This document shows, one piece after another, positions 35,111-43,372 of a DNA stretch of 53,690 bases (the first letter of the stretch is position 1; each line of letters opens with the position of its first letter). The position numbers and the translations under genes are program-made. The stretch comes from Alphaproteobacteria bacterium (GTDB lineage: Bacteria; Pseudomonadota; Alphaproteobacteria; Caulobacterales; Aquidulcibacteraceae): assembly GCA_018971945.1 (NCBI GenBank), contig JAGWZH010000009.1, positions 1-53,690 of the forward strand, given 5' to 3'. The notes beneath the pieces are model-generated. The model did not search any database. It saw only the letters and a list, made by a program, of their open reading frames with translations, and had not been told where the DNA came from.

Positions 35111-36346
35111 ATGTCGACGATGGATCTTTGGAAGGGCGCACCTGGAATGCTCGGCAGCAGCGGACTACTGCGTCTCATGCTGGCGTTCTTTGCGATCGCG
35201 ATATTTGCGTTTCTTCATTTTGGACCGTCCGAACAAGACTGGAGAGAGAGATACCAAGCTCTCGGTGTTGAAGCCATGGATTGGCCAGGCGCCGACGCAC
35301 GCAACATACAGCAAGCCGCCTATTGTCTCGACCAACGTCCCGACGCCAATCTGGCCGAATGCGTCGCTTCATCGAGCCTGGTTCGGCAGCATTACCCGAA
35401 CGCGGAAGTGCCGCCTCTGAATTATCCGTCGATCTGGGTTCGGATTTATGCCGTCATCGGCGACCATAGCGAGGCTTTCTTTCGCGACTTCATCAACATG
35501 AACGCACTCGCGGTAGCGGCGACGATCGTCCTTATCTCGCTAAGGTTTCAATCCATTGCCTGCCTTTCCTTTCTCTTCTGCCCGATCTTGAGTCTCCTCG
35601 TCGAACGTGGGAACGTTGACGGGTTGACGTTCGCTGTGCTGTTCGCGCCAATCTTGCTCGCGTCCGCGCCGGGCTTCGCCGCGTTCGTTATCGGCATGGC
35701 CACCGGCCTAAAGGTGTTTCCAATTTTCTCCTTTGTTTCGGTTCTGAGGGATGCCGGCCCTGGGCACTATCTCGCCGTGGCTGTTGGGGCTGCAGTCTCC
35801 GCGCCCCTTATGATCGGCGCCCTCTATGAAATCCCAACTTATGTCGGAAACACGCTCTATGGTTTCGGGTGGGCTTACGGCCTGCCCACGCTCGGCTTGG
35901 TATCCACGTTGGGCGAGGGAATTCGGCTTTTGCCGTATGCGCTATCGAGCCTGTTGGTCATGGCTGCGGCGGCCCTGTCCATCGTCTTGTCGAACCGGGA
36001 AAGCTTCACCGACTTCTTCCCGCAGGCGCTCTCCAGAAGCGAGCGCCTCGTGCTCTTATGCTCACTCGCGATCTTTTGCGGGACGTTCTTACTATTGGGG
36101 AATTGGGTCTATCGGCTGGTTTTTCTCATCCCGGCCTTCGCGATCCTGGCGAGGCAACGTTTTTGGATCTCCCGCTTATTCTGCGCGAACCTCCTTACAG
36201 TGATGTGGATGCCTCTTCTTCCGCACGCATGGTTCCTACTGAATGTCGCATGCTATCCGCTCTTCATCTTCTCAGCCTTCATGATCATCGTGATCTTATA
36301 CAAAGAATTTCCCCTATTCGCGCGCCACAAGGCGGCGCCGTCGTAG
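35111..36346 (+). CDS. GT87-like polytopic membrane protein (probable glycosyltransferase)
   Basis: A 411-aa integral membrane protein with about 8-10 helices. The segment ERGNVDGLTFAVLFAPILL followed by GMATGLKVFPIF matches the GT87 (polyprenol-phosphate-mannose-dependent mannosyltransferase, DUF2029) pattern with the Asn-x-Asp and Lys-x-x-Pro signatures. A large extracytoplasmic loop (about 40-125) follows the first helix. A second ATG at 35120 has better spacing from GAGGG and may be the true start. It could add mannose or another sugar to a lipid or glycan at the membrane. It is not in an operon with the genes on either side. Confidence 0.65.
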   Translation: MSTMDLWKGAPGMLGSSGLLRLMLAFFAIAIFAFLHFGPSEQDWRERYQALGVEAMDWPGADARNIQQAAYCLDQRPDANLAECVASSSLVRQHYPNAEVPPLNYPSIWVRIYAVIGDHSEAFFRDFINMNALAVAATIVLISLRFQSIACLSFLFCPILSLLVERGNVDGLTFAVLFAPILLASAPGFAAFVIGMATGLKVFPIFSFVSVLRDAGPGHYLAVAVGAAVSAPLMIGALYEIPTYVGNTLYGFGWAYGLPTLGLVSTLGEGIRLLPYALSSLLVMAAAALSIVLSNRESFTDFFPQALSRSERLVLLCSLAIFCGTFLLLGNWVYRLVFLIPAFAILARQRFWISRLFCANLLTVMWMPLLPHAWFLLNVACYPLFIFSAFMIIVILYKEFPLFARHKAAPS

Positions 36347-36453
36347 CGAGCGCGACACCATCATGGGTCGCATGTCTACCAACCGAGGAATTGATAGATT
36401 GAGCCTTTGGGGCCACGAGATTAAAGCATCCCAGTCGCCCCCGTCGAGCGCGA

Positions 36454-39400
36454 TCATGCGACTTCGCCGAGATCGTGGACTGAGAGTTCAGGAAAGACAT
36501 CTTGCGCCAAGCGACGAAGGTGGGCGTGATGGGTGAAAAAGAGCACCTGGGTCGTACGCGACAGCTCGCCCAGCACAGCAAGCCCTGCTCTGGCGCGGTC
36601 ATCGTCGAAAGCCACGAAAAGATCGTCGGCGAAGAACGGCAGCTTGGCGTCGCCTGCTGGAGCGCGTTCGATCACAGCCAGGCGCAGCGCGAGGAAGAGC
36701 TGGTCCTGTGCGCCTTCGCTCATGTCTGCGACTTGCACCACGGTGGCGCCATCGGCGCAGACGCCGAGCAGGCGCCTCTTGTCGGTTTCGTGGTCAACCC
36801 GCAGGTCCGAGTAGCGGTCTAAGGTCAGGGTACGAAAAAGATCAGCGGCGCGCTTGAGCAGGGGATTGCGATCGCGCTCTGCCTGCAGCTTGACAGCATG
36901 GTCGAGGAGAATCCGCTGGCTGCGCTTGAGCAGGTAGGTTTCGGCGATAGCCTCGATCTCTGCACGCGCCGCTTCGAGGTCCGCGGCGGCGGCGCTGGCG
37001 GCCCCTTCAGTGTCGAGCCGCCGCAGCTCGGATGTGGCCTCGGTCAGCTGCCTTCCAATCTCTTCCCAAGCCTTTGTAGCGGCCTCGGTGTGTTGCCGAA
37101 GCGCATTGGCTCGCGCCGCGAGGTCCTCCGCGGAAAGGTCGGTGCAGGCTGCCTCGAGCGCCTCGAGTGGCGCCCCGTCCGCATGGTCGAGCAGCTCGCG
37201 GCCGAGAATTGCGAGTTCCTTCTCAAGCGCGCGACGGCGGCCGGCGGCGTCCAAAGCGGCGGCGAGCGCGGTTCGGTCGGCGGCGCCAGTGAGTGTGAAA
37301 GCGTCGGCGAGGGTCGCATCGGCCGCCGCCAAGGCGACCTCGGCAGCGCGAATTGCGTCCCGTCGCGCCTGGACGCTTTCCTCCAGCGTGAGCCGACGGA
37401 CAGAGTTTTTTCTCGCCGTTTCAATACGCGCCTTCGCCGCGCGCACAATCTCTAGCGGATCTGAAGTTGGAAGTCCGAGCGCGGCAGCAATCTCCATGGC
37501 GTCGGCGGCGAAACGAGCTGAATCCCGCATCATCGCATGGATCCGGTCGCGGTAGTCGCGTGCCTGCTTCAAGGCTCCGCGCAGTGCTTCGAATACTGGC
37601 AGCCGCGCTTGAGCGACATCAGGGGCAAGGGTCAGGCCGGCTGCGTCGATCTCGGCCGCCCACTGTGCTCCCCAACCGTCAAGCTCGCGTTCGGCTTGCC
37701 AGAGGGAACGGCTAGCTTCTTCCAGTCGCTTCCCTGCATCAGTCGCGGCGCGCTTTCGCTCCTCATAGGCGCGCGACCTCGCGTGGAGATCAGTGAGGTG
37801 AGCTTCTGCGCGGTTCAGCGTGGGAGCAAGCGCGAGGTGGGGGGGGGGATCCGGGGCGCCGGCGGCCTCAGAGAGCATCTGCAACACCGTGCGCCGCGCC
37901 CGCTCCGCGTGTTCGAGAGCGTCTTCGATCTCGACCTGAGCCGCGTGTGCGGCCAGGGCGTCGGCCCGACGCCGGAGCCAGTCGCGCAACTCACCCGGCG
38001 ACAGAGACGGCAGCTTCGCGCTTTTTAGCGCGGCGCGCCACGCGGCGCGCTCTGCCTCGAACTTCTTGAGCGCCTCGGCGTGATGTCTTGCTGACTGGTC
38101 GCGTTTCAGCAACGCTTCTTTCACCCCGGCTTGAGCCTGGGCGAGGCGAGCAGCAGCGTCGGCAGCCGCAAAGCGACTGTCCGCTAGATCGTCAGTGAGG
38201 CCGATCTCGCCGACGAGTCGGTCGATGGCCGCGAGGGGATCGTCAAGGCGGTGTTCTTCCAAGAGATGTGCGCGGACCCGACCGAGTGTCTTGTCCCGGG
38301 TCGCCCGGGCTGTCTTCAACCGCTCAAGCGGAATGACGCCCTCGCCGTCAATCAGCGTCTGGACCTGCGCCTCGGCCAAGCCCAGAGCGTCTGTCCGATC
38401 GGAGACCGCGCGTTGGGCGTCAGCCAGTTCGCGTTCAGCGCTCGCCCAATTCTCCTTGGCGGCGTCGATCGTCGCCTCGACAGGCGGGACGAGCCTCGCG
38501 AGTGCGGCGAAGTCCCCGTTCCAAGGCGCGAGCGCAGCAAGAAGGAGGCTCTGCTGATCGCGGGCGCGAAGGAGCGCCTTCCGCTTGACGTCAACGGCGG
38601 CGTCAAGGTCTCCAGCGCGCTTTGCGGCGTCGATCGCCAAACTCAAACGATCAAACCCTTCCGGCGCCTGGCCGCCGGCGAGCGCCTCGGCGGCGGCGTT
38701 GGCGGCTGCCTTTGCCGCCTCAAGCGTGGTCCTTGCTGATTCTGCGAGCGTTTGAAGCTCGACCCGACGTTTCACCAAGTCGCCGAGACGCGCGAGGTCG
38801 GAGGCGTCCGGTATTGGCGCGGTGAGGTCGGCCGCAAGTGCGACGCCCACTTTTTCGGCCGCGATGATGGCCGAGGCCTGAAGTCCCTTCAGGCTTTCTT
38901 CCCGAGCAGGGAGTTGTTCGCGTCGGTCCGTCTCCGCTTTCACGCCCTGTACCAAAGCATCGATCCGGTCCGCGATGTCCAGCGTCCTTGAATCGTCCGG
39001 TTCGGACGCAAGCTTGGCCAGGTCGTCATCAAGAAGAGCTTTCGCCGTGTCACGCTTTCGGGTCGCGTCCGCGGCGGCTGTCAGGGCCTCGCGGGCCGCG
39101 AGGTCGATGGTCTCTGGGACAGCCAGCGCACCGAATTCCGCAAGCGCTTTTGTGAACGCCCGGCGCTGGGTCAGCGGCGCAAGAACACGCCGGAGCCGCT
39201 CGGCCTCCGCCAAGGCTGCGGCAGCGCTCTGACGCTCCTGTCCGGCGGCGGCGTACTGATCGCGCAGCCGATCAACGGCGTCGCGCGCACGGCTCCATTC
39301 GCCGGGTTTCACAGCTGCTTCCTTCACTGCGGCCCGGGCTGCGGTCCAGGCGCGCTCGGCGCGGGTGAACGATCGTCTGTCGGCGGCGCGTCTCGCCCAG

Positions 39401-39915
39401 ACCCCATCGAGCTCTTCGTCGAGCGCTGCGATCACCTCGCGCAGGTTCGTCACCCCGGAGCTGGCTGCGAACAACATCTCGCCAAGGTCGTCTTTGCTCT
39501 CAGCCATCGCGCGACCGCCGAGGCGGAGCCGCTCATGGTCGAGGCTGGACGACTGCAGAAAGCTTTCGCGCGTCTGGCCGTGCAGCATGGCGCGCAGCGG
39601 GCCCTCATCAAGAGGCGCGTCGTTGGCGTCGACCAGGCCGCCGCCAGCCCGCCCGCGGCGACGCCGGCAGGCGAAGCGCCTGGTCTTCTGCTCAAAAATC
39701 GCGCCGACCCGCAAAAGGCTCGCGGGAAAGCGGTAGTCGTAGGCGACCCGATGCTGGAAACCGAAGAGCAGGTCCGCAAGGGCCGCCAGGGTCGTTGTCT
39801 TGCCTGCCTCGTTGGGCCCATAGACGAGGTGGAAGTCCTGCTCCCTCCTGGGAAACGTCAAGCGATGGTCCTCGAACCTGCCATAGCGTTCGAGCGTCAG
39901 TTCAGCGACCCGCAT
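36454..39915 (-). CDS. YhaN-like AAA ATPase (SbcC/Rad50-type)
   Basis: A 1153-aa ATPase with the Rad50/SbcC plan. The N-terminal Walker A is GPNEAGKTTTLAALADLLFGF (about 30-50), then very long Ala/Glu/Arg-rich coiled coils, then the C-terminal signature MSEGAQDQLFLALRLAV and Walker B LPFFADDLFVAFDD. It lacks an obvious zinc hook CxxC, as in the YhaN subgroup. With the partner nuclease it should process DNA ends. It starts at the ATG at 39915, overlapping the phosphoesterase stop by 1 nt (TGATG), which indicates a complex made stoichiometrically. Confidence 0.85.
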   Translation of the reverse strand: MRVAELTLERYGRFEDHRLTFPRREQDFHLVYGPNEAGKTTTLAALADLLFGFQHRVAYDYRFPASLLRVGAIFEQKTRRFACRRRRGRAGGGLVDANDAPLDEGPLRAMLHGQTRESFLQSSSLDHERLRLGGRAMAESKDDLGEMLFAASSGVTNLREVIAALDEELDGVWARRAADRRSFTRAERAWTAARAAVKEAAVKPGEWSRARDAVDRLRDQYAAAGQERQSAAAALAEAERLRRVLAPLTQRRAFTKALAEFGALAVPETIDLAAREALTAAADATRKRDTAKALLDDDLAKLASEPDDSRTLDIADRIDALVQGVKAETDRREQLPAREESLKGLQASAIIAAEKVGVALAADLTAPIPDASDLARLGDLVKRRVELQTLAESARTTLEAAKAAANAAAEALAGGQAPEGFDRLSLAIDAAKRAGDLDAAVDVKRKALLRARDQQSLLLAALAPWNGDFAALARLVPPVEATIDAAKENWASAERELADAQRAVSDRTDALGLAEAQVQTLIDGEGVIPLERLKTARATRDKTLGRVRAHLLEEHRLDDPLAAIDRLVGEIGLTDDLADSRFAAADAAARLAQAQAGVKEALLKRDQSARHHAEALKKFEAERAAWRAALKSAKLPSLSPGELRDWLRRRADALAAHAAQVEIEDALEHAERARRTVLQMLSEAAGAPDPPPHLALAPTLNRAEAHLTDLHARSRAYEERKRAATDAGKRLEEASRSLWQAERELDGWGAQWAAEIDAAGLTLAPDVAQARLPVFEALRGALKQARDYRDRIHAMMRDSARFAADAMEIAAALGLPTSDPLEIVRAAKARIETARKNSVRRLTLEESVQARRDAIRAAEVALAAADATLADAFTLTGAADRTALAAALDAAGRRRALEKELAILGRELLDHADGAPLEALEAACTDLSAEDLAARANALRQHTEAATKAWEEIGRQLTEATSELRRLDTEGAASAAAADLEAARAEIEAIAETYLLKRSQRILLDHAVKLQAERDRNPLLKRAADLFRTLTLDRYSDLRVDHETDKRRLLGVCADGATVVQVADMSEGAQDQLFLALRLAVIERAPAGDAKLPFFADDLFVAFDDDRARAGLAVLGELSRTTQVLFFTHHAHLRRLAQDVFPELSVHDLGEVA

Positions 39916-41162
39916 CAAGCGGGCCCCGCCGTCAGACGGGCGCGCAAGGCCAAGGACGCCGCAGCGAGAAGGTCGTGGAGCCGGCCGTCACGCGCCGTCG
40001 CCTGCAGCCCCTCCGGCTCGCAGGCGTCCAATGGCACGCTGTCCAAGAAGGGCTTGAGATCGGCTTCTAGCAGCGTTGGCAATGCCGGGTCGGAGAGCGC
40101 TTCCTCAAGGAGGCTAATCGCGTCGTCGGCGGCCCCGAGCGCCTGGGCGGCAGGCGGCCTGGTGCCGAGGATGAGCTTCTCGATCCAAAGCTCCTCGAGC
40201 GCTTCGGCGATCGCGCATACATCCTCACGCAAGGCGTCTCGCCGGTCGGACAGACGCCCTGCCAAGGGGGTCTCGCCTGTCAAGATGACGCGGACCACAG
40301 CGGCGCGGTTGTCTGTCTGCGCCGCCCGGACCTCTGTCAGGCGCCGCCGAACCCTTGTGTGCACCTCAGACATGTCGGCGACGTTTGTGCAGTCGACTTC
40401 GGCCGCAACCCAACGCACCACGTCGAGCGCCAAGGCGCGAGCTGAGAGAACGCGACCGTCCTCGACATCGACCAGCGTCGCGCCCTTGACGCCTGTCTCA
40501 TGAGCATGTCGGCCCTGGAGATTGCCGGGGAAGACGATCCAAGGGTCTTTGTGCAACACCTCTCGCGCGTGAACGTGCCCGAGCGCCCAATAGTCGTAGC
40601 CCTTCGCAATAAGCGCGGGAAGGGTGCACGGGGCGTATGTCTGGTGCTGGGCGTAGCCGCCGAGCGCAGTGTGCAACACGCCAATATTGAAACGGCCTGG
40701 GATAGGCGGCGGGTACCCCGCGCTCAGGTCCTCTTTCACGGCTGCCGTGGGAAAACTACGGCCATGCAACGCGGCGCCCAGTTCGGGCCAATCGTGGGTC
40801 TCCGCCCTTTGGCTGCCGAACACGATGACGTTATCAGGCCAGGGCAAGCTGCGTGTCACCGCGCAGTCAGCGTCGTGGTTGCCCTTCAGTACAAAGACCC
40901 GAACCCCCGTTTCAGCCAACCGACCCATCGCGCGCGCAAAATAAAGACCAGTCGACATGTCTTTCCAGTCGCCATCGAAAAGGTCGCCAGCGATTACGAC
41001 AAAATCGACTTTCTCCTTGATTGCGATATCGATCAGATTGTCAAAGGCGTCTCGGGTCGCGCGTCGGAGCCGATCAGCCGGCAGCCCTTCATAGCGGGAG
41101 AGACCGCGAAGGGGACTGTCCAGGTGAATATCGGCAGCGTGGAGAAAGCGAAACGAAGACAT
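39915..41162 (-). CDS. YhaO-like metallophosphoesterase (SbcD/Mre11-type nuclease)
   Basis: A 415-aa calcineurin-like nuclease. Motifs are LHAADIHLDSPLRG (first metal Asp-x-His), VIAGDLFDGDW, VLKGNHDAD and the late ALGHVHARE. The family makes the nuclease partner of Rad50/SbcC-type ATPases. The start at 41162 is set by AGGGAGGGGG directly upstream; a longer frame back to 41537 is an IS110 relic, not part of this protein. With the overlapping ATPase gene it forms a two-gene DNA-end-processing operon. Confidence 0.9.
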   Translation of the reverse strand: MSSFRFLHAADIHLDSPLRGLSRYEGLPADRLRRATRDAFDNLIDIAIKEKVDFVVIAGDLFDGDWKDMSTGLYFARAMGRLAETGVRVFVLKGNHDADCAVTRSLPWPDNVIVFGSQRAETHDWPELGAALHGRSFPTAAVKEDLSAGYPPPIPGRFNIGVLHTALGGYAQHQTYAPCTLPALIAKGYDYWALGHVHAREVLHKDPWIVFPGNLQGRHAHETGVKGATLVDVEDGRVLSARALALDVVRWVAAEVDCTNVADMSEVHTRVRRRLTEVRAAQTDNRAAVVRVILTGETPLAGRLSDRRDALREDVCAIAEALEELWIEKLILGTRPPAAQALGAADDAISLLEEALSDPALPTLLEADLKPFLDSVPLDACEPEGLQATARDGRLHDLLAAASLALRARLTAGPA

Positions 41163-41344
41163 GCGCCCCCTCCCTGGCGACGTGATGCGCGAGCATAGCC
41201 GAGCGCGCTGGGTCACGACAATGACGATCGTCTTGGCCAGTGGGAGTTGGTCGAACAATCTTGGTTTCTTGCGGGGCCTGGAAGGGGATCGCGTCGCGAT
41301 CCAATGCGCCAAACCGGCCTTGCTGTTTTCTGTGGCCTCCCTGT

Positions 41345-41690
41345 TTGATGGCTCCAAGGGGCCCGTTGAAGCGACCTGAAGGGCCAGCCTTGACATCTCG
41401 GCCTTGGACGCGTCGTTCTTCTGTCGCTTGGCAAACGGTTTCACGTCTTGGGGCGAGGTGCGCTTCGCCCGGTGCCCGATTTTGGCAATCGCGCGCGCCG
41501 AAGAGCGAGACGTGGAAAAAGCCTCCATCACCGCCACGCCTCTTGGCAGATCGGCAAAAAACCGAACACTTCGGTCCTGCTCAATGTTCAGCTCAACAGT
41601 TGGCGCCCAGTGCTGTCCGCGCCATGGGGCTGAAAAACGTGCTAAGCCAAGTCAAGGTCGATGATGCTAACCGTTTGCCGTGGCCGCTCC
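41345..41690 (-). pseudogene. IS110-family transposase relic
   Basis: Read on the minus strand. Near 41680 the text is IIDLDLA, a stop, then HVFQPHGADSTGRQLL and a second stop, which is IS110-type DEDD N-terminus with a Lys-to-stop change. A frameshift leads to VAVMEAFSTSRSSARAI and VKPFAKRQKNDASKAE, the IS110 core signature. After about 41390 the similarity fades. It is an N-terminal fragment with at least two stops and one shift; no termini are seen. Confidence 0.75.
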
Positions 41691-41747
41691 CTTAAAGTGG
41701 AATAACGCCATCTCCACCTTAGCGCATCGATGCCGTCCGGAGGGGCC

Positions 41748-43358
41748 CTACTGGATCCACACTGCGACCTCATAGGGATCGAGGGTCGTGAACGCCCGGG
41801 CGTCATTGCATCGCAACTCCGCCTCGCCGTAGACGCGCTCGAAAGCGCCAGAACCGCATCCCCACGACACCTCCATCCGGCGTGACCCAAAGTTGAAGGC
41901 CACATAGGCCATCTGGGATGGGCTTCGGCGGATCAAGACCACGGCATCGTCGCTGCGTGCGGCCACTTCGCTTGTACCTGCCCCAAGAGCGGGGTGACGC
42001 GCACGCAGCGCGGCCAGGGCACGATAGGTTTCCAGCAGCGAACCGGGGCGACCGTCCTGCTCAGCCACGGAAACGCCATCTCCCGGTCGGTTGCTGTCGC
42101 CGACCGGATAAAGATCGGGAAACGCAGTGTACCAGGTCGCAAGGCCTGCGAAATCTGGTTCGCCATGCCAACGAAAGGCCTGGCGCAAAGGAATGTCACG
42201 CACGTCGTCAGCCGAAACAGAGAGGGGGGTGGGGAGTTCGCCTTCCAGCTTGTCGCCAGTCATGCCGATTTCTTGGCCATAATAAAGGATCGGCGTCCAA
42301 CCGGTCAGCAACGTCACCGCCGCCCCTAGTTTCAGCAATTCTGGGCGATTGCGATCGGCTCCTGCAAAGCGATTGGTGTCGTGGTTCTCGATAAACACGA
42401 ACTGGGCGTGGCCTTCGCCGATCACGGCCCGAGATCTCGTCACCGCCTCTGCGTACGCCGACGCATCAAGCTCGCGCGCCGCCGCCCAGATTGGGAAGCC
42501 AAAAACCATATCGGCCTTGGCTTGGTGGAGAAAGCTTTCGCCATAACCCCAATCATATTGTTCAGCGGCGATGACGATATCGGGATTGAGGGCCCGCAGG
42601 TCGTCGAAGATCGGGATCCAAAACCGGGAGAACAGACCTGTCAGGACGCCGGCATTGTCGAGATCATCCATCATGTGATCGATGCGGAAGCCATCAACCC
42701 CGTCAGTGAAATCCCCGTCCCCGTTAGGGTCCATCCAAAACATAAGATACGCGCGAAAATACTCTCGGACGCGTGGGTTCAGCAGGTCAATAGTGACGAT
42801 GGTCTGATCCTGATCTGGCCAAACATGGAACTGGGTGCGGCCGAACAGGGTGCCCACGGGCCTGGTGTTGCCCTGGTCAGAAAAAAGAGCGAAGCCATCC
42901 CAGTCCGATCCAGGATTGTTCAGCGCATCACTGTACCAAACGTGCTGGCCGCTGACATATTGAATCTCTTGGTCGAGAAAGACACTTATGTCGCGGGTTT
43001 GCGCTTCGCGGATCAAGGCGGAATAGTCTTGCATCGTGCCGAATTCGGGGTCGATCCCTTCAAATTCGTCAGCGAAATAATTATGGTAAAAGTGGGATGG
43101 ATAAAGCGGCGTCATCAGAATGCCAGTGACGCCCAATGACTGGAGATAATCCAGCCTCTCGATAAGGCCCCGGAGATCGCCCTGGCGATCGCCGTCGCTG
43201 TCGGCGAAGCTGCGCACGAAGATTTGATAGAAGAGGGGCGGCGCCGTCGATCGTCCGGAAACGGTCGCTGGCGCGCTTGGCGTCAAAGGGGAGGCTGCGC
43301 AGCCGGCTGCTAGGAGCACGATGCCAAACGCGGCGATGACAATTTTTATGGTGGACAT
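41748..43358 (-). CDS. GH13 alpha-amylase-family lipoprotein
   Basis: A 536-aa secreted glycoside hydrolase. The signal peptide ends in lipobox LLAAGC, so it is anchored to a membrane. GH13 region II DGFRIDH gives nucleophile Asp227, region III IAAEQYDW gives acid Glu266 and region IV FIENHDTNRF gives Asp327. Region I reads LDQEIQY where most GH13 enzymes have DxxxNH, so the usual His is replaced by Tyr. GGAGGT precedes the ATG at 43358. It likely acts on alpha-glucosides, but the region I change means specificity is open. It is the last gene of the glycan operon, 14 nt after GH92. Confidence 0.88.
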   Translation of the reverse strand: MSTIKIVIAAFGIVLLAAGCAASPLTPSAPATVSGRSTAPPLFYQIFVRSFADSDGDRQGDLRGLIERLDYLQSLGVTGILMTPLYPSHFYHNYFADEFEGIDPEFGTMQDYSALIREAQTRDISVFLDQEIQYVSGQHVWYSDALNNPGSDWDGFALFSDQGNTRPVGTLFGRTQFHVWPDQDQTIVTIDLLNPRVREYFRAYLMFWMDPNGDGDFTDGVDGFRIDHMMDDLDNAGVLTGLFSRFWIPIFDDLRALNPDIVIAAEQYDWGYGESFLHQAKADMVFGFPIWAAARELDASAYAEAVTRSRAVIGEGHAQFVFIENHDTNRFAGADRNRPELLKLGAAVTLLTGWTPILYYGQEIGMTGDKLEGELPTPLSVSADDVRDIPLRQAFRWHGEPDFAGLATWYTAFPDLYPVGDSNRPGDGVSVAEQDGRPGSLLETYRALAALRARHPALGAGTSEVAARSDDAVVLIRRSPSQMAYVAFNFGSRRMEVSWGCGSGAFERVYGEAELRCNDARAFTTLDPYEVAVWIQ

Positions 43359-43372
43359 GTTCACCTCCTTCG

